DNA from: Pseudoroseomonas cervicalis
Lineage (GTDB): Bacteria > Pseudomonadota > Alphaproteobacteria > Acetobacterales > Acetobacteraceae
Length of the DNA stretch: 64,000 nucleotides
Direction of reading: 5' to 3'
NCBI RefSeq assembly: GCF_030818485.1
Contig: NZ_JAUTAJ010000004.1
Coordinates: forward strand, 3,449,501-3,513,500
Part shown: positions 27,573 to 36,426 of the stretch, piece after piece
Position numbering within the stretch: the first letter of the stretch is position 1
Layout: each line of letters opens with the position of its first letter
Notes under the pieces: generated by a model
Seen by the model: the letters and a program-made list of their open reading frames with translations, nothing else
What the model was told of the DNA's origin: nothing
Database searches by the model: none
Program-made: the position numbers and the translations under genes

Positions 27573-29030
27573 ATGAGTTCCTGCTGTCCCGCAAAGCCGC
27601 CCCGCGCCCCGGCCGGCCAGGGCCTGCCTGGCCCCGTGGACCTGCCCGTGGCCGTCATCGGCGGCGGCCCGGTCGGCCTGGCCGCGGCGGCGCATCTGCT
27701 GCAGCGCGGCCTGCGGCCCGTGGTGCTGGAGGCGGGGGCCTCGGTCGGCACGGCGCCGCTGGACTGGGGACATGTCCGGACCTTCTCGCCCTGGCGGTAC
27801 AACATCGATGCCGCCTGCCGCGCGCTGCTGGAGCGGCAGGGCTGGAGGGCGCCCGAGGCCGGGGCCTTCCCGACCGGCCGCATGCTGGTCGAGGAGTATC
27901 TGGCGCCGCTGGCCGCCCTGCCCGAGATCGCTGCCAGCCTGCGGCTGAACACCCGGGTGACCGGCATCGCCCGGGCGCGCCTGGGCAAGGTGCGCGATGC
28001 CGGCCGCGCGCAGCAGCCCTTCGAGCTCCGCTTCGAGGCCGAGGGCCAGGAAGGACGGATGCTGGCGCGCGCCGTCATCGTCGCGACCGGCAGCTGGGGC
28101 CATCCGAACCCGGCCGGTGCTTCCGGCCTTCCGGCGCTTGGCGAGCGGCAGGCGGCGGACCGCATCCGCCATGGCATGCCCGATGTGCTCGGCGCCGAGC
28201 GCGGCCGCTATGCGGGCAAGCGGGTGCTGGTCGTGGGCTCGGGCCATTCGGCCATCGGCACGCTGATCGACCTCTCCCTCCTCGCCACGCAGGCGCCCGG
28301 CACGCGGATCCTCTGGGCGGCCCGGAGCGCCGAGCTGACGCGCGCCTATGGCGGCGGCGCGGCCGACCAGCTGCCGGAGCGGGGGGCGCTGGGCCAGCGG
28401 TTGCGGCGCCTGGTCGAGACGAGGGCCGTGGCGCTTCTCGCGCCCTTCCCGGTCGATGCGGTGCGCCGCGGCGCCGACGGCGCGCTGCGGGTCGCGAGCC
28501 TGGAAGGCGCGGTGGCGGAGGCCGACGAGATGGTGGTGGCCACGGGCCTGCGGCCGGACCTCGGCATTCTCGGCGAACTTCGTCTCGACCTGGATCCGGC
28601 CCTGGATTGCCCGCGCGCGCTGGCTCCGCTGATCGATCCGAACCTGCACTCCTGCGGCACGGTCCGTCCGCATGGCGCCTTCGAGCTGCAGCAGCCGGAT
28701 GGTGGGCTGTTCCTGGCGGGCATGGCCAGCTATGGCCGGGCGCCGACCTTCCTGATGGCGACCGGCTATGAGCAGGTGCGCTCGATCGCCGCCTTCCTGG
28801 CAGGCGACCTGGACGCGGCGCGCCGTGTCGAGCTGGACCTGCCGCAGACCGGGGTCTGCAGCAGCGACCGGGCAGGGCCGGATGGCCCGGGCGCCGGCAC
28901 CGCCGGCTGCTGCGCCCCCGCGCCCCCCGAGGCCGCCGGCTGTCCGGCCCCGCCGACCCCGCCTGACCGGTCATCCTGCCGCGGGACCGCCAGCCGGGAC
29001 GCGAAGCCTGCCGTGGAAGCCGCTGGATGA
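27573..29030 (+). CDS. FAD/NAD(P)-binding oxidoreductase with Cys-rich ends
   Basis: The ATG at 27573 follows GGAAGGGG and gives 485 residues. There are two Rossmann nucleotide-binding motifs: VAVIGGGPVGLAAAAHLL near the N-terminus (FAD) and RVLVVGSGHSAIGTL in the middle (NADPH), plus an ATGSWGHPNP turn typical of flavin monooxygenase-like enzymes. The N-terminus begins SSCCPAK and the last ~60 residues are Pro-rich with CC and single Cys. Overlap with the MFS gene (ATGA) indicates an operon. ArsO- or ArsV-like flavoproteins occur in ars clusters; that subtype is inferred from context. Confidence 0.75.
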   Translation: MSSCCPAKPPRAPAGQGLPGPVDLPVAVIGGGPVGLAAAAHLLQRGLRPVVLEAGASVGTAPLDWGHVRTFSPWRYNIDAACRALLERQGWRAPEAGAFPTGRMLVEEYLAPLAALPEIAASLRLNTRVTGIARARLGKVRDAGRAQQPFELRFEAEGQEGRMLARAVIVATGSWGHPNPAGASGLPALGERQAADRIRHGMPDVLGAERGRYAGKRVLVVGSGHSAIGTLIDLSLLATQAPGTRILWAARSAELTRAYGGGAADQLPERGALGQRLRRLVETRAVALLAPFPVDAVRRGADGALRVASLEGAVAEADEMVVATGLRPDLGILGELRLDLDPALDCPRALAPLIDPNLHSCGTVRPHGAFELQQPDGGLFLAGMASYGRAPTFLMATGYEQVRSIAAFLAGDLDAARRVELDLPQTGVCSSDRAGPDGPGAGTAGCCAPAPPEAAGCPAPPTPPDRSSCRGTASRDAKPAVEAAG

Positions 29031-30247
29031 GCCAGGCCGCTTCGCCGGCAGCGGCCGCTCCCCCTGACCCGGCGGCAGGCCGCAGCCGGCTCACGGTCGT
29101 CTCCGCCATCGGCATCGGCCAGATTCTGGCCTGGGGGTCCTCCTACTACCTGCTCGCGGTGCTGGCCGGTCCGATCGCCGCCGACACCGGCTGGCCGCTG
29201 ACCTGGATCATGGGGGCGCTGTCGCTGGGCATGCTGGTCTCCGGCCTGGTGTCGCCGCGCATCGGCCGCCTGATCGAGCTGCGCGGCGGCCGCCCTGTCC
29301 TGGCCGCCAGCGCCGTGCTGCTCGCCGCGGGCCTGCTCCTGCTCGGGCTGGCGCCGAGCCTGCCGGTCTTCATGCTGGCCTGGGTCATTCTGGGGCTGGC
29401 CATGGGCGCCGGGCTCTACGATCCCGCCTTCTCCAGCCTGGGGCGGCTCTATGGCGAGCAGGCCCGCTCCGCCATCACCCAGGTCACCCTGTTCGGCGGC
29501 TTCGCCAGCACGGTCTGCTGGCCGCTCAGCGCCCTGCTGGCCGAGCAGTTCGGCTGGCGCGGCGCCTGCCTGACCTACGCCGCCATCCATCTGACGATCG
29601 GATTGCCGCTCTACCTGTTCGGCGTCCCGCGCGAGGCCGCCAGGCCCGCCGCCCCCGCCAGGGCCGCCGCGGCGCCCCTCCGGGTGCAGGCCAGCCAGCG
29701 CTATGCCTTCGTCATGCTCGCCGCGGGCTTCACCCTGGCGGCCGTCATCATGACGGTGCTCTCGGTCCATCTGCTGGCGCTGCTGCAGTCGCAGGGCCTG
29801 GCGCTGGCCGCGGCGGTGGCGCTGGGCACGCTGATCGGCCCGGCGCAGGTCGGCGCCCGCATCCTGGAGATGGTCCTCGGCAGGAAGGCGCATCCGATCT
29901 GGAGCCTGGTGGCCTCGGCCGTGCTGGTGGCGCTGGGCCTTGGCATGCTGGTCGGCGCGCCCGGTGTCGTCGCGGCGGGCATCGTCCTGTACGGCATGGG
30001 CAGCGGCATCCGCTCCATCGCCCGCGGCACGGTGCCCCTGGCCCTGTTCGGCAGGGAAGGCTACGCCGTGCTGATGGGGCGGATCGCCATGCCGACGCTG
30101 ATCGCCCAGGCCGCATCGCCCTTCCTGGGCGCCTGGCTGCTGGACGGGTTCGGCGCCCCGGCCACGCTGGCCGTGCTGTGCGGCGCCGCGGTGCTCAACA
30201 TCCTGATGGTGCTGGCGCTGCTGCCGGTGGCGCTTCGCCGCCGGTAG
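29027..30247 (+). CDS. MFS transporter, candidate metalloid efflux
   Basis: This 406-residue protein has about 12 hydrophobic helices after a short Ala/Pro-rich cytoplasmic start, and the MFS-type loop SPRIGRLIELRGGRPVL between helices 2 and 3. The start overlaps the flavoprotein stop by four bases, so the two are coupled. In a PadR-flavoprotein-MFS unit facing an ars operon, export of trivalent or organic arsenicals is likely (compare ArsK- and ArsJ-type MFS proteins), but the substrate is not shown by sequence. Confidence 0.75.
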   Translation: MSQAASPAAAAPPDPAAGRSRLTVVSAIGIGQILAWGSSYYLLAVLAGPIAADTGWPLTWIMGALSLGMLVSGLVSPRIGRLIELRGGRPVLAASAVLLAAGLLLLGLAPSLPVFMLAWVILGLAMGAGLYDPAFSSLGRLYGEQARSAITQVTLFGGFASTVCWPLSALLAEQFGWRGACLTYAAIHLTIGLPLYLFGVPREAARPAAPARAAAAPLRVQASQRYAFVMLAAGFTLAAVIMTVLSVHLLALLQSQGLALAAAVALGTLIGPAQVGARILEMVLGRKAHPIWSLVASAVLVALGLGMLVGAPGVVAAGIVLYGMGSGIRSIARGTVPLALFGREGYAVLMGRIAMPTLIAQAASPFLGAWLLDGFGAPATLAVLCGAAVLNILMVLALLPVALRRR

Positions 30248-30547
30248 CGGAGCTGCCGGCCTGCAGGTCAATGCCGGCCATCGCCGGGTCGGGGCCGGCG
30301 CTCACAGGAACCCGCAATCCCGCAGGAAGATCCCTGTTCTGGGGCCAGGGCGGTATCGGCCAATCGGAGGCGCCTGGTCCGGCCCCTGCCGGGGCCACCG
30401 GGGATCATCGTCAGCGGCGCTTCGACCACCTGCGGAGACATCCGCCTCCTCGGTCACGGCCCCGATCGGCGATTCATGCGCTGTCGCGGCTGCATCAGGA
30501 CTTTCTCGCCCAGCCAAGGCAAGAAGCTGTCCACGGCCGGCTGTGCC
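30248..30547. other. Gap between convergent operons, nothing seen
   Basis: About 300 bases between the MFS stop and the arsH stop. Short open frames exist on both strands, but none has a ribosome site or protein-like composition. No clear hairpin with a T run was found for either operon. Confidence 0.6.
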
Positions 30548-31279
30548 CTATCCCGCGGCGCCTGAGGCACGCGCCAGATCCTTTCGGCCGACCTTCTCCG
30601 CCCGTTCCTTCCGCTCGCTGTAGCGGTCGGTCAGATGCGCCGAGACATCGCGCGTCAGCAGGGTGAATTTCACCAACTCCTCCATCACGTCGACGACGCG
30701 GTCATAGAGCGGACCCGGCCGCATCCGGCCCGCCTCGTCGAACTGCTCATAGGCCTTCGGCACCGAGGATTGGTTGGGGATGGTCACCATCCGCATCCAG
30801 CGGCCGAGCAGGCGCAGCGTGTTGACCGAGTTGAAGCTCTGGCTGCCGCCGGAGACCTGCATCACCGCCAGGGTGCGCCCCTGGGTCGGGCGGATCCCGC
30901 GGCTCTCCAGGGGCAGCCAGTCGATCTGGTTCTTCATGATGCCGGTGATGGCGCCGTGCCGCTCCGGGCTGCACCAGACCTGGCCCTCGGACCACAAGGA
31001 CAGCGCGCGGAGCTCGGCGACCTTCGCGTGATCCGCGGGCACGCTGTCCGCCGCCGGCAGATCGCGCGGGTCGAAGACCTGCGTCTCGGCGCCGAGGCGG
31101 CGCAGGATGCGCTCGGCCTCCAGCGTCAGGAGGCGGCTGTAGGACCGTTCGCGCAGCGAGCCGTAGAGCAGCAGGATGCGCGGCGCGTGCTGGCTGGCGC
31201 CGGGAATGCCGAGCCGCGCGCGATCCGGCCCTGGCAGCAGCGCGTCGGCGATGTTGGGCAGCGAGAGGTCGAGGGTCAT
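30548..31279 (-). CDS. arsH: ArsH NADPH-dependent FMN reductase
   Basis: The ATG at 31279 gives 243 residues, the usual ArsH size. The flavodoxin-like fold shows the FMN phosphate loop [15 protein letters not shown], then [20 protein letters not shown] and [19 protein letters not shown], which are characteristic of ArsH. ArsH oxidises trivalent organoarsenicals such as methylarsenite and reduces metal or quinone substrates. It is the last gene of the leftward ars operon, 52 bases after arsB. All recognisable motifs are intact. Confidence 0.95.
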   Translation of the reverse strand: MTLDLSLPNIADALLPGPDRARLGIPGASQHAPRILLLYGSLRERSYSRLLTLEAERILRRLGAETQVFDPRDLPAADSVPADHAKVAELRALSLWSEGQVWCSPERHGAITGIMKNQIDWLPLESRGIRPTQGRTLAVMQVSGGSQSFNSVNTLRLLGRWMRMVTIPNQSSVPKAYEQFDEAGRMRPGPLYDRVVDVMEELVKFTLLTRDVSAHLTDRYSERKERAEKVGRKDLARASGAAG

Positions 31280-31331
31280 CAGCGTCTCCTCTGCGTCAGG
31301 ACCGGATGGCGGGCGCGGGCGGTCGCCGCCG

Positions 31332-32642
31332 TCACGGCGCCACCACCGGCAGCCAGAGCGCCAGGGCGGCCAGCACGGCCAGCAGCACCGGTGGCGTGAT
31401 GACCAGGCCGACCCGCATGTATTGTCCCCAGGTGATGGTGGTGCCCTTGCGCGCCAGCACATGCAGCCAGAGCAGCGTCGCCAGGCTGCCGATCGGGGTG
31501 AATTTGGGGCCGAGGTCGCAGCCGATGACATTGGCGTAGATCATCGCCTCGCGGATGGCGGGCGGGATGCCCTGCGCCTGCTCGATGGCCAGGGCGCCGA
31601 TCAGCACGCTGGGCATGTTGTTCATCACCGAGGAGATCAGCGCGGCGCCGATGCCGGTGCCGAGGGTGGCGGCCCAGAGGCCATGCCCGGCCAGCCAGAC
31701 CAGCGCCTGCGCCAGATGGTCGGTCAGCCCGGCATTCCGCAGCCCATAGACCACCAGGTACATGCCGAGCGAGAAGATGACGATCTGCCAGGGCGCATCG
31801 CCCAGCACCTTGCGGACGGAGACGACGGCGCCGCTGCCGCCGCGGTGCCAGCGGCCGGCCAGCACCAGCAGCGCGAGGGCCGCGGCGCCGGTCACCGCGG
31901 CCACTGGTACGCCCAGCGGCGCCAGGACGAAATAGGCCAGCAGCAGCACCGCCAGCAGCGGAAAGGCGGCGCGGAAGACAAGAGGGTCGCGGATGGCGGT
32001 GGCGGGCCGCTCCAGCTGGTCGAGCCGGTAGCGGGCGGGCAGGTCGCGCCCGTAATAGGCCCAGAGCACGGCGAGCGTCGCGCCCAGCGCCACCAGATTG
32101 ACCGGCGCCATGACTGCGGCATAGCGGTCGAAGCCGATGCCGAAATAATTGGCCGAGACGATGTTGACCAGGTTCGAGATCACCAGCGGCAGGCTGGTGG
32201 TGTCGGCCACGAAGCCGCAGGCGACGATGAAGGCGAGCGTGGCGCCCGCGGAGAAGTTCAGGCGCAGCAGGATGGCCATGACGATCGGCGTCAGCAGCAG
32301 GGCGGCCCCGTCATTGGCGAAGAAGGCGGCGATGACCGCGCCGAGCACCACCACCAGCGGGAACAGCCGCCGCCCATTGCCGCCGCCCCAGCGCGCGACA
32401 TGCAGCGCCGCCCACTGGAAGAATCCCGCCTCGTCCAGCAGCAGCGAGATGATGATCAGCGCGACGAAGGTGAAGGTGGCGTCCCAGACGATGTCCCAGA
32501 CCACCGGCACGTCGGCCCAGCCGATGACGCCGGTGAGCAGCGCCAGGCCCGCGCCGCCGAGCGCCGACCAGCCGATGCCGAGGCCGCGCGGCTGCCAGAT
32601 GACCAGGACAAGCGTGAAGACGAAGATGGCCAGGGCCAGCAT
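31332..32642 (-). CDS. arsB: Arsenite efflux permease ArsB
   Basis: This 436-residue membrane protein with about 12 helices belongs to the ArsB/NhaD ion transporter group. Diagnostic stretches include [39 protein letters not shown] and [15 protein letters not shown]. It exports As(III) and Sb(III) using the proton gradient; no arsA ATPase gene is nearby, so it likely works alone. It follows arsC by about 105 bases and precedes arsH. Confidence 0.95.
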   Translation of the reverse strand: MLALAIFVFTLVLVIWQPRGLGIGWSALGGAGLALLTGVIGWADVPVVWDIVWDATFTFVALIIISLLLDEAGFFQWAALHVARWGGGNGRRLFPLVVVLGAVIAAFFANDGAALLLTPIVMAILLRLNFSAGATLAFIVACGFVADTTSLPLVISNLVNIVSANYFGIGFDRYAAVMAPVNLVALGATLAVLWAYYGRDLPARYRLDQLERPATAIRDPLVFRAAFPLLAVLLLAYFVLAPLGVPVAAVTGAAALALLVLAGRWHRGGSGAVVSVRKVLGDAPWQIVIFSLGMYLVVYGLRNAGLTDHLAQALVWLAGHGLWAATLGTGIGAALISSVMNNMPSVLIGALAIEQAQGIPPAIREAMIYANVIGCDLGPKFTPIGSLATLLWLHVLARKGTTITWGQYMRVGLVITPPVLLAVLAALALWLPVVAP

Positions 32643-32747
32643 GGAGGCTTCTCTCGGGCGTCAGGGCGTGGCGGCGCCACCGCCGCCCGGGGGCGGCCGG
32701 CGGCGCGGCTCATCGCCGCCAGGATGGGGGAGGGGCGGGGGCCGGTT

Positions 32748-33173
32748 TCAGATCAGGCGGCGGCCTTGCTCGTCGACGACCTTCTCGCCGTCCTCCTTGG
32801 CGAAGGCGGCGCGCTGCGGCTGCGGCAGGATGTCCAGCACCGCCTCGGATGGCCTGCAGAGCTTCACGCCGAGCGGCGTCACCACGATGGGCCGGTTGAT
32901 GAGGATGGGATGCGCCATCATCGCGTCGAGCAGCTGCTCCTCGGTCAGCGACGGGTCGCCAAGGCCGAGTTCCTCGTAGGGCGTGCCCTTCTGGCGCAGA
33001 AGCTCGCGCGTCGGGATGCCCATGCGCCGGATCAGCTCGGCCAGCCTCTCCCGGCTCGGCGGGGTCCGCAGATATTCAATGACTTCGGGTTCCTCGCCGC
33101 TGTTGCGGATCAGGGCCAGGGTGTTGCGGGACGTCCCGCAGGCCGGGTTGTGGTAGATGGTCACGTCGGGCAT
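32748..33173 (-). CDS. arsC: Glutaredoxin-dependent arsenate reductase
   Basis: The ATG at 33173 gives 141 residues, normal for this family. The catalytic Cys12 lies in TIYHNPACGTSRNT, and the arsenate-binding Arg residues are in LINRPIVVTPLGVKLCRP. It reduces As(V) to As(III) for export by ArsB, using glutaredoxin and glutathione. The start overlaps the end of arsR by 13 bases, so the two are one transcript. Confidence 0.95.
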   Translation of the reverse strand: MPDVTIYHNPACGTSRNTLALIRNSGEEPEVIEYLRTPPSRERLAELIRRMGIPTRELLRQKGTPYEELGLGDPSLTEEQLLDAMMAHPILINRPIVVTPLGVKLCRPSEAVLDILPQPQRAAFAKEDGEKVVDEQGRRLI

Positions 33174-33523
33174 GGGGCGGCCTTCTCGGGCGGGCAGCAG
33201 GGAAGCAGGTCGGCGATGAGGGGCTGGCACAGATCGGCGCGGCCGCCGCAGCAATCCCTGACCAGGAACAGCATCATGCCGCGCAGGCGGCCCAGATCGG
33301 CGCGATAGACGATGGACCGGCTGTGTCGCTCGGCGCGAAGCAGCCCGGCGCGGGCCAGCACGGCCAGATGGGTCGACATGGTGTTCTGCGGAACATCGAG
33401 CTGCCGGGCGACCTCGCCAGCGGCGAGCCCGTCCGGCTCGTGCCGCACCAGCAGGCGGAAGGTCTGCAGCCGCGTGCCTTGCGACAGGGCGGACAGGCAG
33501 GCCAGCGCTTCAATATCATCCAT
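33161..33523 (-). CDS. arsR: ArsR-family metalloid-responsive repressor
   Basis: This 120-residue winged-helix repressor has the HTH EVARQLDVPQNTMSTHLAVL and wing LLRAERHSRSIVYRAD. Candidate As(III) ligands are the Cys residues after the last helix: Cys91, Cys92 and Cys99 (CCGGRADLC), plus Cys109-110 and Cys118 near the end. This resembles the C-terminal triad of Acidithiobacillus ArsR rather than the CVC motif of E. coli ArsR. It should repress its own operon through the inverted repeat that overlaps its start codon. Confidence 0.95.
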   Translation of the reverse strand: MDDIEALACLSALSQGTRLQTFRLLVRHEPDGLAAGEVARQLDVPQNTMSTHLAVLARAGLLRAERHSRSIVYRADLGRLRGMMLFLVRDCCGGRADLCQPLIADLLPCCPPEKAAPCPT

Positions 33524-33545
33524 ATATCGAGTATGGTGGATATAT
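33522..33545 (-). promoter_or_regulatory. Inverted repeat at arsR start, candidate ArsR operator
   Basis: ATATATC and GATATAT form a perfect 7-bp inverted repeat with a 10-bp spacer, in an AT-rich patch of an otherwise GC-rich region, overlapping the arsR start codon. ArsR operators commonly are such interrupted dyads within or near the promoter. Confidence 0.65.
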
Positions 33546-33829
33546 GATCGCTGTCAAGCCGGGCAATGTCGTTCCGGCCGATCGGACCATGGAAGGCCGC
33601 GGGCATCCCCCAGGGCGGAAGGAGCCGCCGTCCCAGGGATCGCAGCGCTGCCGATCCCCATGTCCCGGGCCCGGCCGGGGGGGCTGGCGGCGCAGGGGCC
33701 ATTGTCCAGCCCCGGCGCCGGCGCCGCTATCGGGCCTTGCCCGGGTTGCGCTAGGACATCCCGCGATGCCCCTATGGCTGGCCGCCATGGCCAAACCCGG
33801 CTCAGGCATCGGGCCGCGAGGATGACATG

Positions 33830-34099
33830 ATGAGCTCCCCTGAACTGAACCGCCTGATCGAAGCGCTGCGGCAGCCCGCCCTGCGGGACGGGCTGGGCGC
33901 CGAGCTGCAGCGCTGCGGCAGCGCGGAGGAGGCCGCGGCGGTGCTGCGGCGCGCCGGCTACGACATCTCCGCGCGGGAGCTGGAGGAGGCCGCCGCCGAA
34001 TTGTCCGACCAGGCGCTGGACCAGGTCGGCGGCGCGGGGCTGTTCTCCGGCTGGGTGCGCGAGGGCGTCTCGGTCTGGGATGTGCGCCGGGGCGGCTGA
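33830..34099 (+). CDS. Nif11-type leader peptide, orphan RiPP precursor candidate
   Basis: The second of two adjacent ATGs is used because GAGG is then well spaced, giving 89 residues. The first ~60 residues are a helical Nif11-like leader (SSPELNRLIEALRQPALRDG, then AEEAAAVLRRAGYDIS). It ends in LSDQALDQVGGAG, a double-Gly processing motif, and a short tail rich in Trp, Val and Arg follows. No modification enzyme, peptidase-transporter or other maturation gene is next to it. A second protein of the same type lies at 57860-58108. Confidence 0.75.
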   Translation: MSSPELNRLIEALRQPALRDGLGAELQRCGSAEEAAAVLRRAGYDISARELEEAAAELSDQALDQVGGAGLFSGWVREGVSVWDVRRGG

Positions 34100-34144
34100 G
34101 GCCCCGCCAGCGCGCCCGGGCGCGGCCCCCGCCCGCCGCCTCCC

Positions 34145-35251
34145 TCAGGGCGCGATCGAGGAGGCGCCGGCGGCGGCGATATCCTCCTCGCTCATGCCGC
34201 GCCGCCAATGCGAGAAGGCGACGCAGCGCCCGGCGGGCAGCCCCGCCTCCTGCAGCAGGTGGCGGCGCAGCGCGCGGAAGGCGGCGAATTCCGCGCCGAT
34301 CCAGCAGAACGCCTCCTCCCGCGCCTCCGGCAGGGCCAGGCCGCGCGCCGCCTCCAGCAGCAGGCGCGTGCTGCCCGGCGCGGCGCCGTCGCGGTGCAGC
34401 CAGCGGATCTCGACGCCCGGCGGGTGGCGCAGCGGCTGTTCCTCCGCCGGCCCCGCGATCTCGATCAGCGCCACGCCGCGGGCCGTGGCGGGCATGCCCT
34501 CCAGGATGCGGGCGATGCCGGGCAGGCCGGTCTCGTCGCCGGCCAGCAGCGACCAGGCGGCCGGCCGCGGGCCCTGCGCCGCCGGGCCGAGCAGCCCCAC
34601 CACATCGCCCGGCGCCGCCCGGGCCAGCCAGCGCATCCCCGGCCCGTCGCCGCCATGCCGCACGAAGTCGATCTCCAGCCGGCCGGCCGCCGCGTCGATG
34701 CGGCGGATGGTGTAGATGCGCGAGGCCAGCCGGCCCGAGCCCGGCCACACCACGCGCCCGCCATCATCCAGCATCGGCCATTCCGGGGTGGCGGCGCCGC
34801 CGGCCTGGAACAGCAGCCGGCAATGCAGCTGGTCCGGCGTGTCGTAGCGGGCCAGGTCCTCGCCGCCGAAGCGGATGCGGCGCAGGCCGGGCGTGACGTC
34901 GTGGATCTGCCGCACGGTCAGGATGCGCAGATCCGGCGGCAGCACGGCGCCGGCGGCATCGCCGGTCCAGGCGATGGCCAGCCGCTCCTCCCGCGCGACG
35001 AAGTCGATCAGGCTGGTCAGGTCGTGCTTCAGCCGGTTGAAGGCGGCGCCATCCGGCGCCTCGACGCCGAGCTCCAGCCGGTCCGGCCCCGGGCGCAGCC
35101 ATCCCGTCCCGCCGAGCGGCGAGGCGATGGCATGGCCCCCGGGACCTGGCTGCAGCGTCAGGTGATGCGCCGCCAGCGAGGCCAGGATGCGATCGAGATA
35201 GGCGGCGATGCGGGGGAAGGGGATGCTGGCGCGGGCGCGCAGGAGGGGCAT
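34145..35251 (-). CDS. Siderophore-interacting FAD reductase with DUF2218 domain
   Basis: The ATG at 35251 gives 368 residues. Residues 1-95 match the small DUF2218 module (IAAYLDRILASLAAHHLTLQ) that is often fused to these reductases. The rest is a ViuB-type siderophore-interacting protein: FAD-binding part with RIYTIRRID and VRHGGDGPGMRWL, then a NADPH-binding part with LLAGDETGLPGIARIL and a FSHWRRG C-terminal signature. It reduces ferric siderophore in the cytoplasm to release iron. It lies 35 bases after the binding-protein gene in the TonB operon. Confidence 0.9.
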   Translation of the reverse strand: MPLLRARASIPFPRIAAYLDRILASLAAHHLTLQPGPGGHAIASPLGGTGWLRPGPDRLELGVEAPDGAAFNRLKHDLTSLIDFVAREERLAIAWTGDAAGAVLPPDLRILTVRQIHDVTPGLRRIRFGGEDLARYDTPDQLHCRLLFQAGGAATPEWPMLDDGGRVVWPGSGRLASRIYTIRRIDAAAGRLEIDFVRHGGDGPGMRWLARAAPGDVVGLLGPAAQGPRPAAWSLLAGDETGLPGIARILEGMPATARGVALIEIAGPAEEQPLRHPPGVEIRWLHRDGAAPGSTRLLLEAARGLALPEAREEAFCWIGAEFAAFRALRRHLLQEAGLPAGRCVAFSHWRRGMSEEDIAAAGASSIAP

Positions 35252-35286
35252 GGCGAAGTTCCAGGGGCAGGGGGGCGGGTCCGGGA

Positions 35287-36426
35287 TCAGGCGAGGCTCA
35301 CCCAGAGCGGGCCGGGCAGGGGCCGCGCCAGGAAACGCGTGTTGATCAGGCCGAGCGTCTCGCCGGGGTCGAGGTCGCGGAACAGCGCGGGGTGCAGCCA
35401 GCCGGCCGCGGCCTCGACGAAGAGCAGGTTGAGCGGGCGGATGGCGACCAGCCCGCTCCAGATGCCATGCACCCGGCGGTCGCGGATGGCGGGCAGCGGC
35501 GCCAGGCCCGGCCGGGCGGCCAGGCGGCGCAGCCCGTCCTGCGCCGGGCCGGGCGGCAGGCCGGGGCCGATGGCGGGGCGCATCATGGGCGCATAGGCGC
35601 CGCCGGTGGCGATATAGACCTCGGGCGCCTCGGCGATCAGCTGCTCGGGCGAGAGCCTGGCGAACCAGCGCGCCGCCGCCGCCTCGGGCGGGCGGCCGCC
35701 GGCGAGCGCCAGCAGCGCGCCCCAGATGCGGCTGCCGGCGGCCCAGCAGCATTCGTCATAGGTCGATTGCAGCTCCAGATAGGCGCGGCGCGGCGCGACG
35801 CCGGCGAGCCGCGCGGCGATGCGCGCCAGCCGCGCCCGGACGAAGCCGAGATAGGCCTCCGCCTGCGCCTCGGCGCCGAGCAGCGTGCCCCACATCGCCA
35901 GCGAACGTTCCAGCGCCGCCATCGGGCCGAGCGCGTCGCCCGCGGCATCGGGCTGGTTGGCATCGGCGCTGCTGAACACGGCCGGGATGCCGGCGACGGC
36001 CAGCTGGCGCAGCAGGCTGCCCCCGGCCAGATCCGGCTCGGCCTGGGCGGTGGCCACCACCAGATCCGGCGCCAGGGCCAGGAGGCTCTCCAGCGAGCGG
36101 GATTCGGGCGTGGCGCCGCCGACCACCGGCAGGCTGCCGCCGCCGGGGCGGGCCGCGTAGCTCTGGCGCAGCGCCTCGCTGTCCAGCAGCTCCGCCCCCG
36201 CCCAGCCGGCGACCAGGCTGGCGGGATCGGGGTGCAGCAGCGCCATGCTCATGATGTCGCGCGCATCCAGCAGCAGGATGCGGCGCGGCGGGCGCGGCAG
36301 CGCCACCCGCCGGCCGAGCATGTCGGTGACCGACAGCCCGTCCCGCGGCGCGGCGGCGAGGAGGGCGGGCGCTGCCAGCAGCGCGGCGAGCTGGCGGCGG
36401 CCGAGCCGCCGGGCGGGCGCGCTCAC
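35287..36426 (-). CDS. Periplasmic iron-siderophore binding protein
   Basis: The GTG at 36426 overlaps the TonB receptor stop (GTGA) and gives 379 residues. A Tat-like signal begins the protein (RRLGRRQLAALLAAPALL). The mature part is a FecB/BtuF-type class III binding protein with two lobes, including RRILLLDARDIMSMALLHPD and LLALAPDLVVATAQAEPD. It should carry ferric siderophore to an inner-membrane importer. No permease or ATPase gene is in the operon, so the importer must be elsewhere. Confidence 0.85.
   Translation of the reverse strand: MSAPARRLGRRQLAALLAAPALLAAAPRDGLSVTDMLGRRVALPRPPRRILLLDARDIMSMALLHPDPASLVAGWAGAELLDSEALRQSYAARPGGGSLPVVGGATPESRSLESLLALAPDLVVATAQAEPDLAGGSLLRQLAVAGIPAVFSSADANQPDAAGDALGPMAALERSLAMWGTLLGAEAQAEAYLGFVRARLARIAARLAGVAPRRAYLELQSTYDECCWAAGSRIWGALLALAGGRPPEAAAARWFARLSPEQLIAEAPEVYIATGGAYAPMMRPAIGPGLPPGPAQDGLRRLAARPGLAPLPAIRDRRVHGIWSGLVAIRPLNLLFVEAAAGWLHPALFRDLDPGETLGLINTRFLARPLPGPLWVSLA

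Noticed and set aside
31176..33308. Long antisense frame (710 codons) across arsH, arsB and arsC
   Set aside because: It runs through three well-defined genes on the other strand and has no recognisable protein features.
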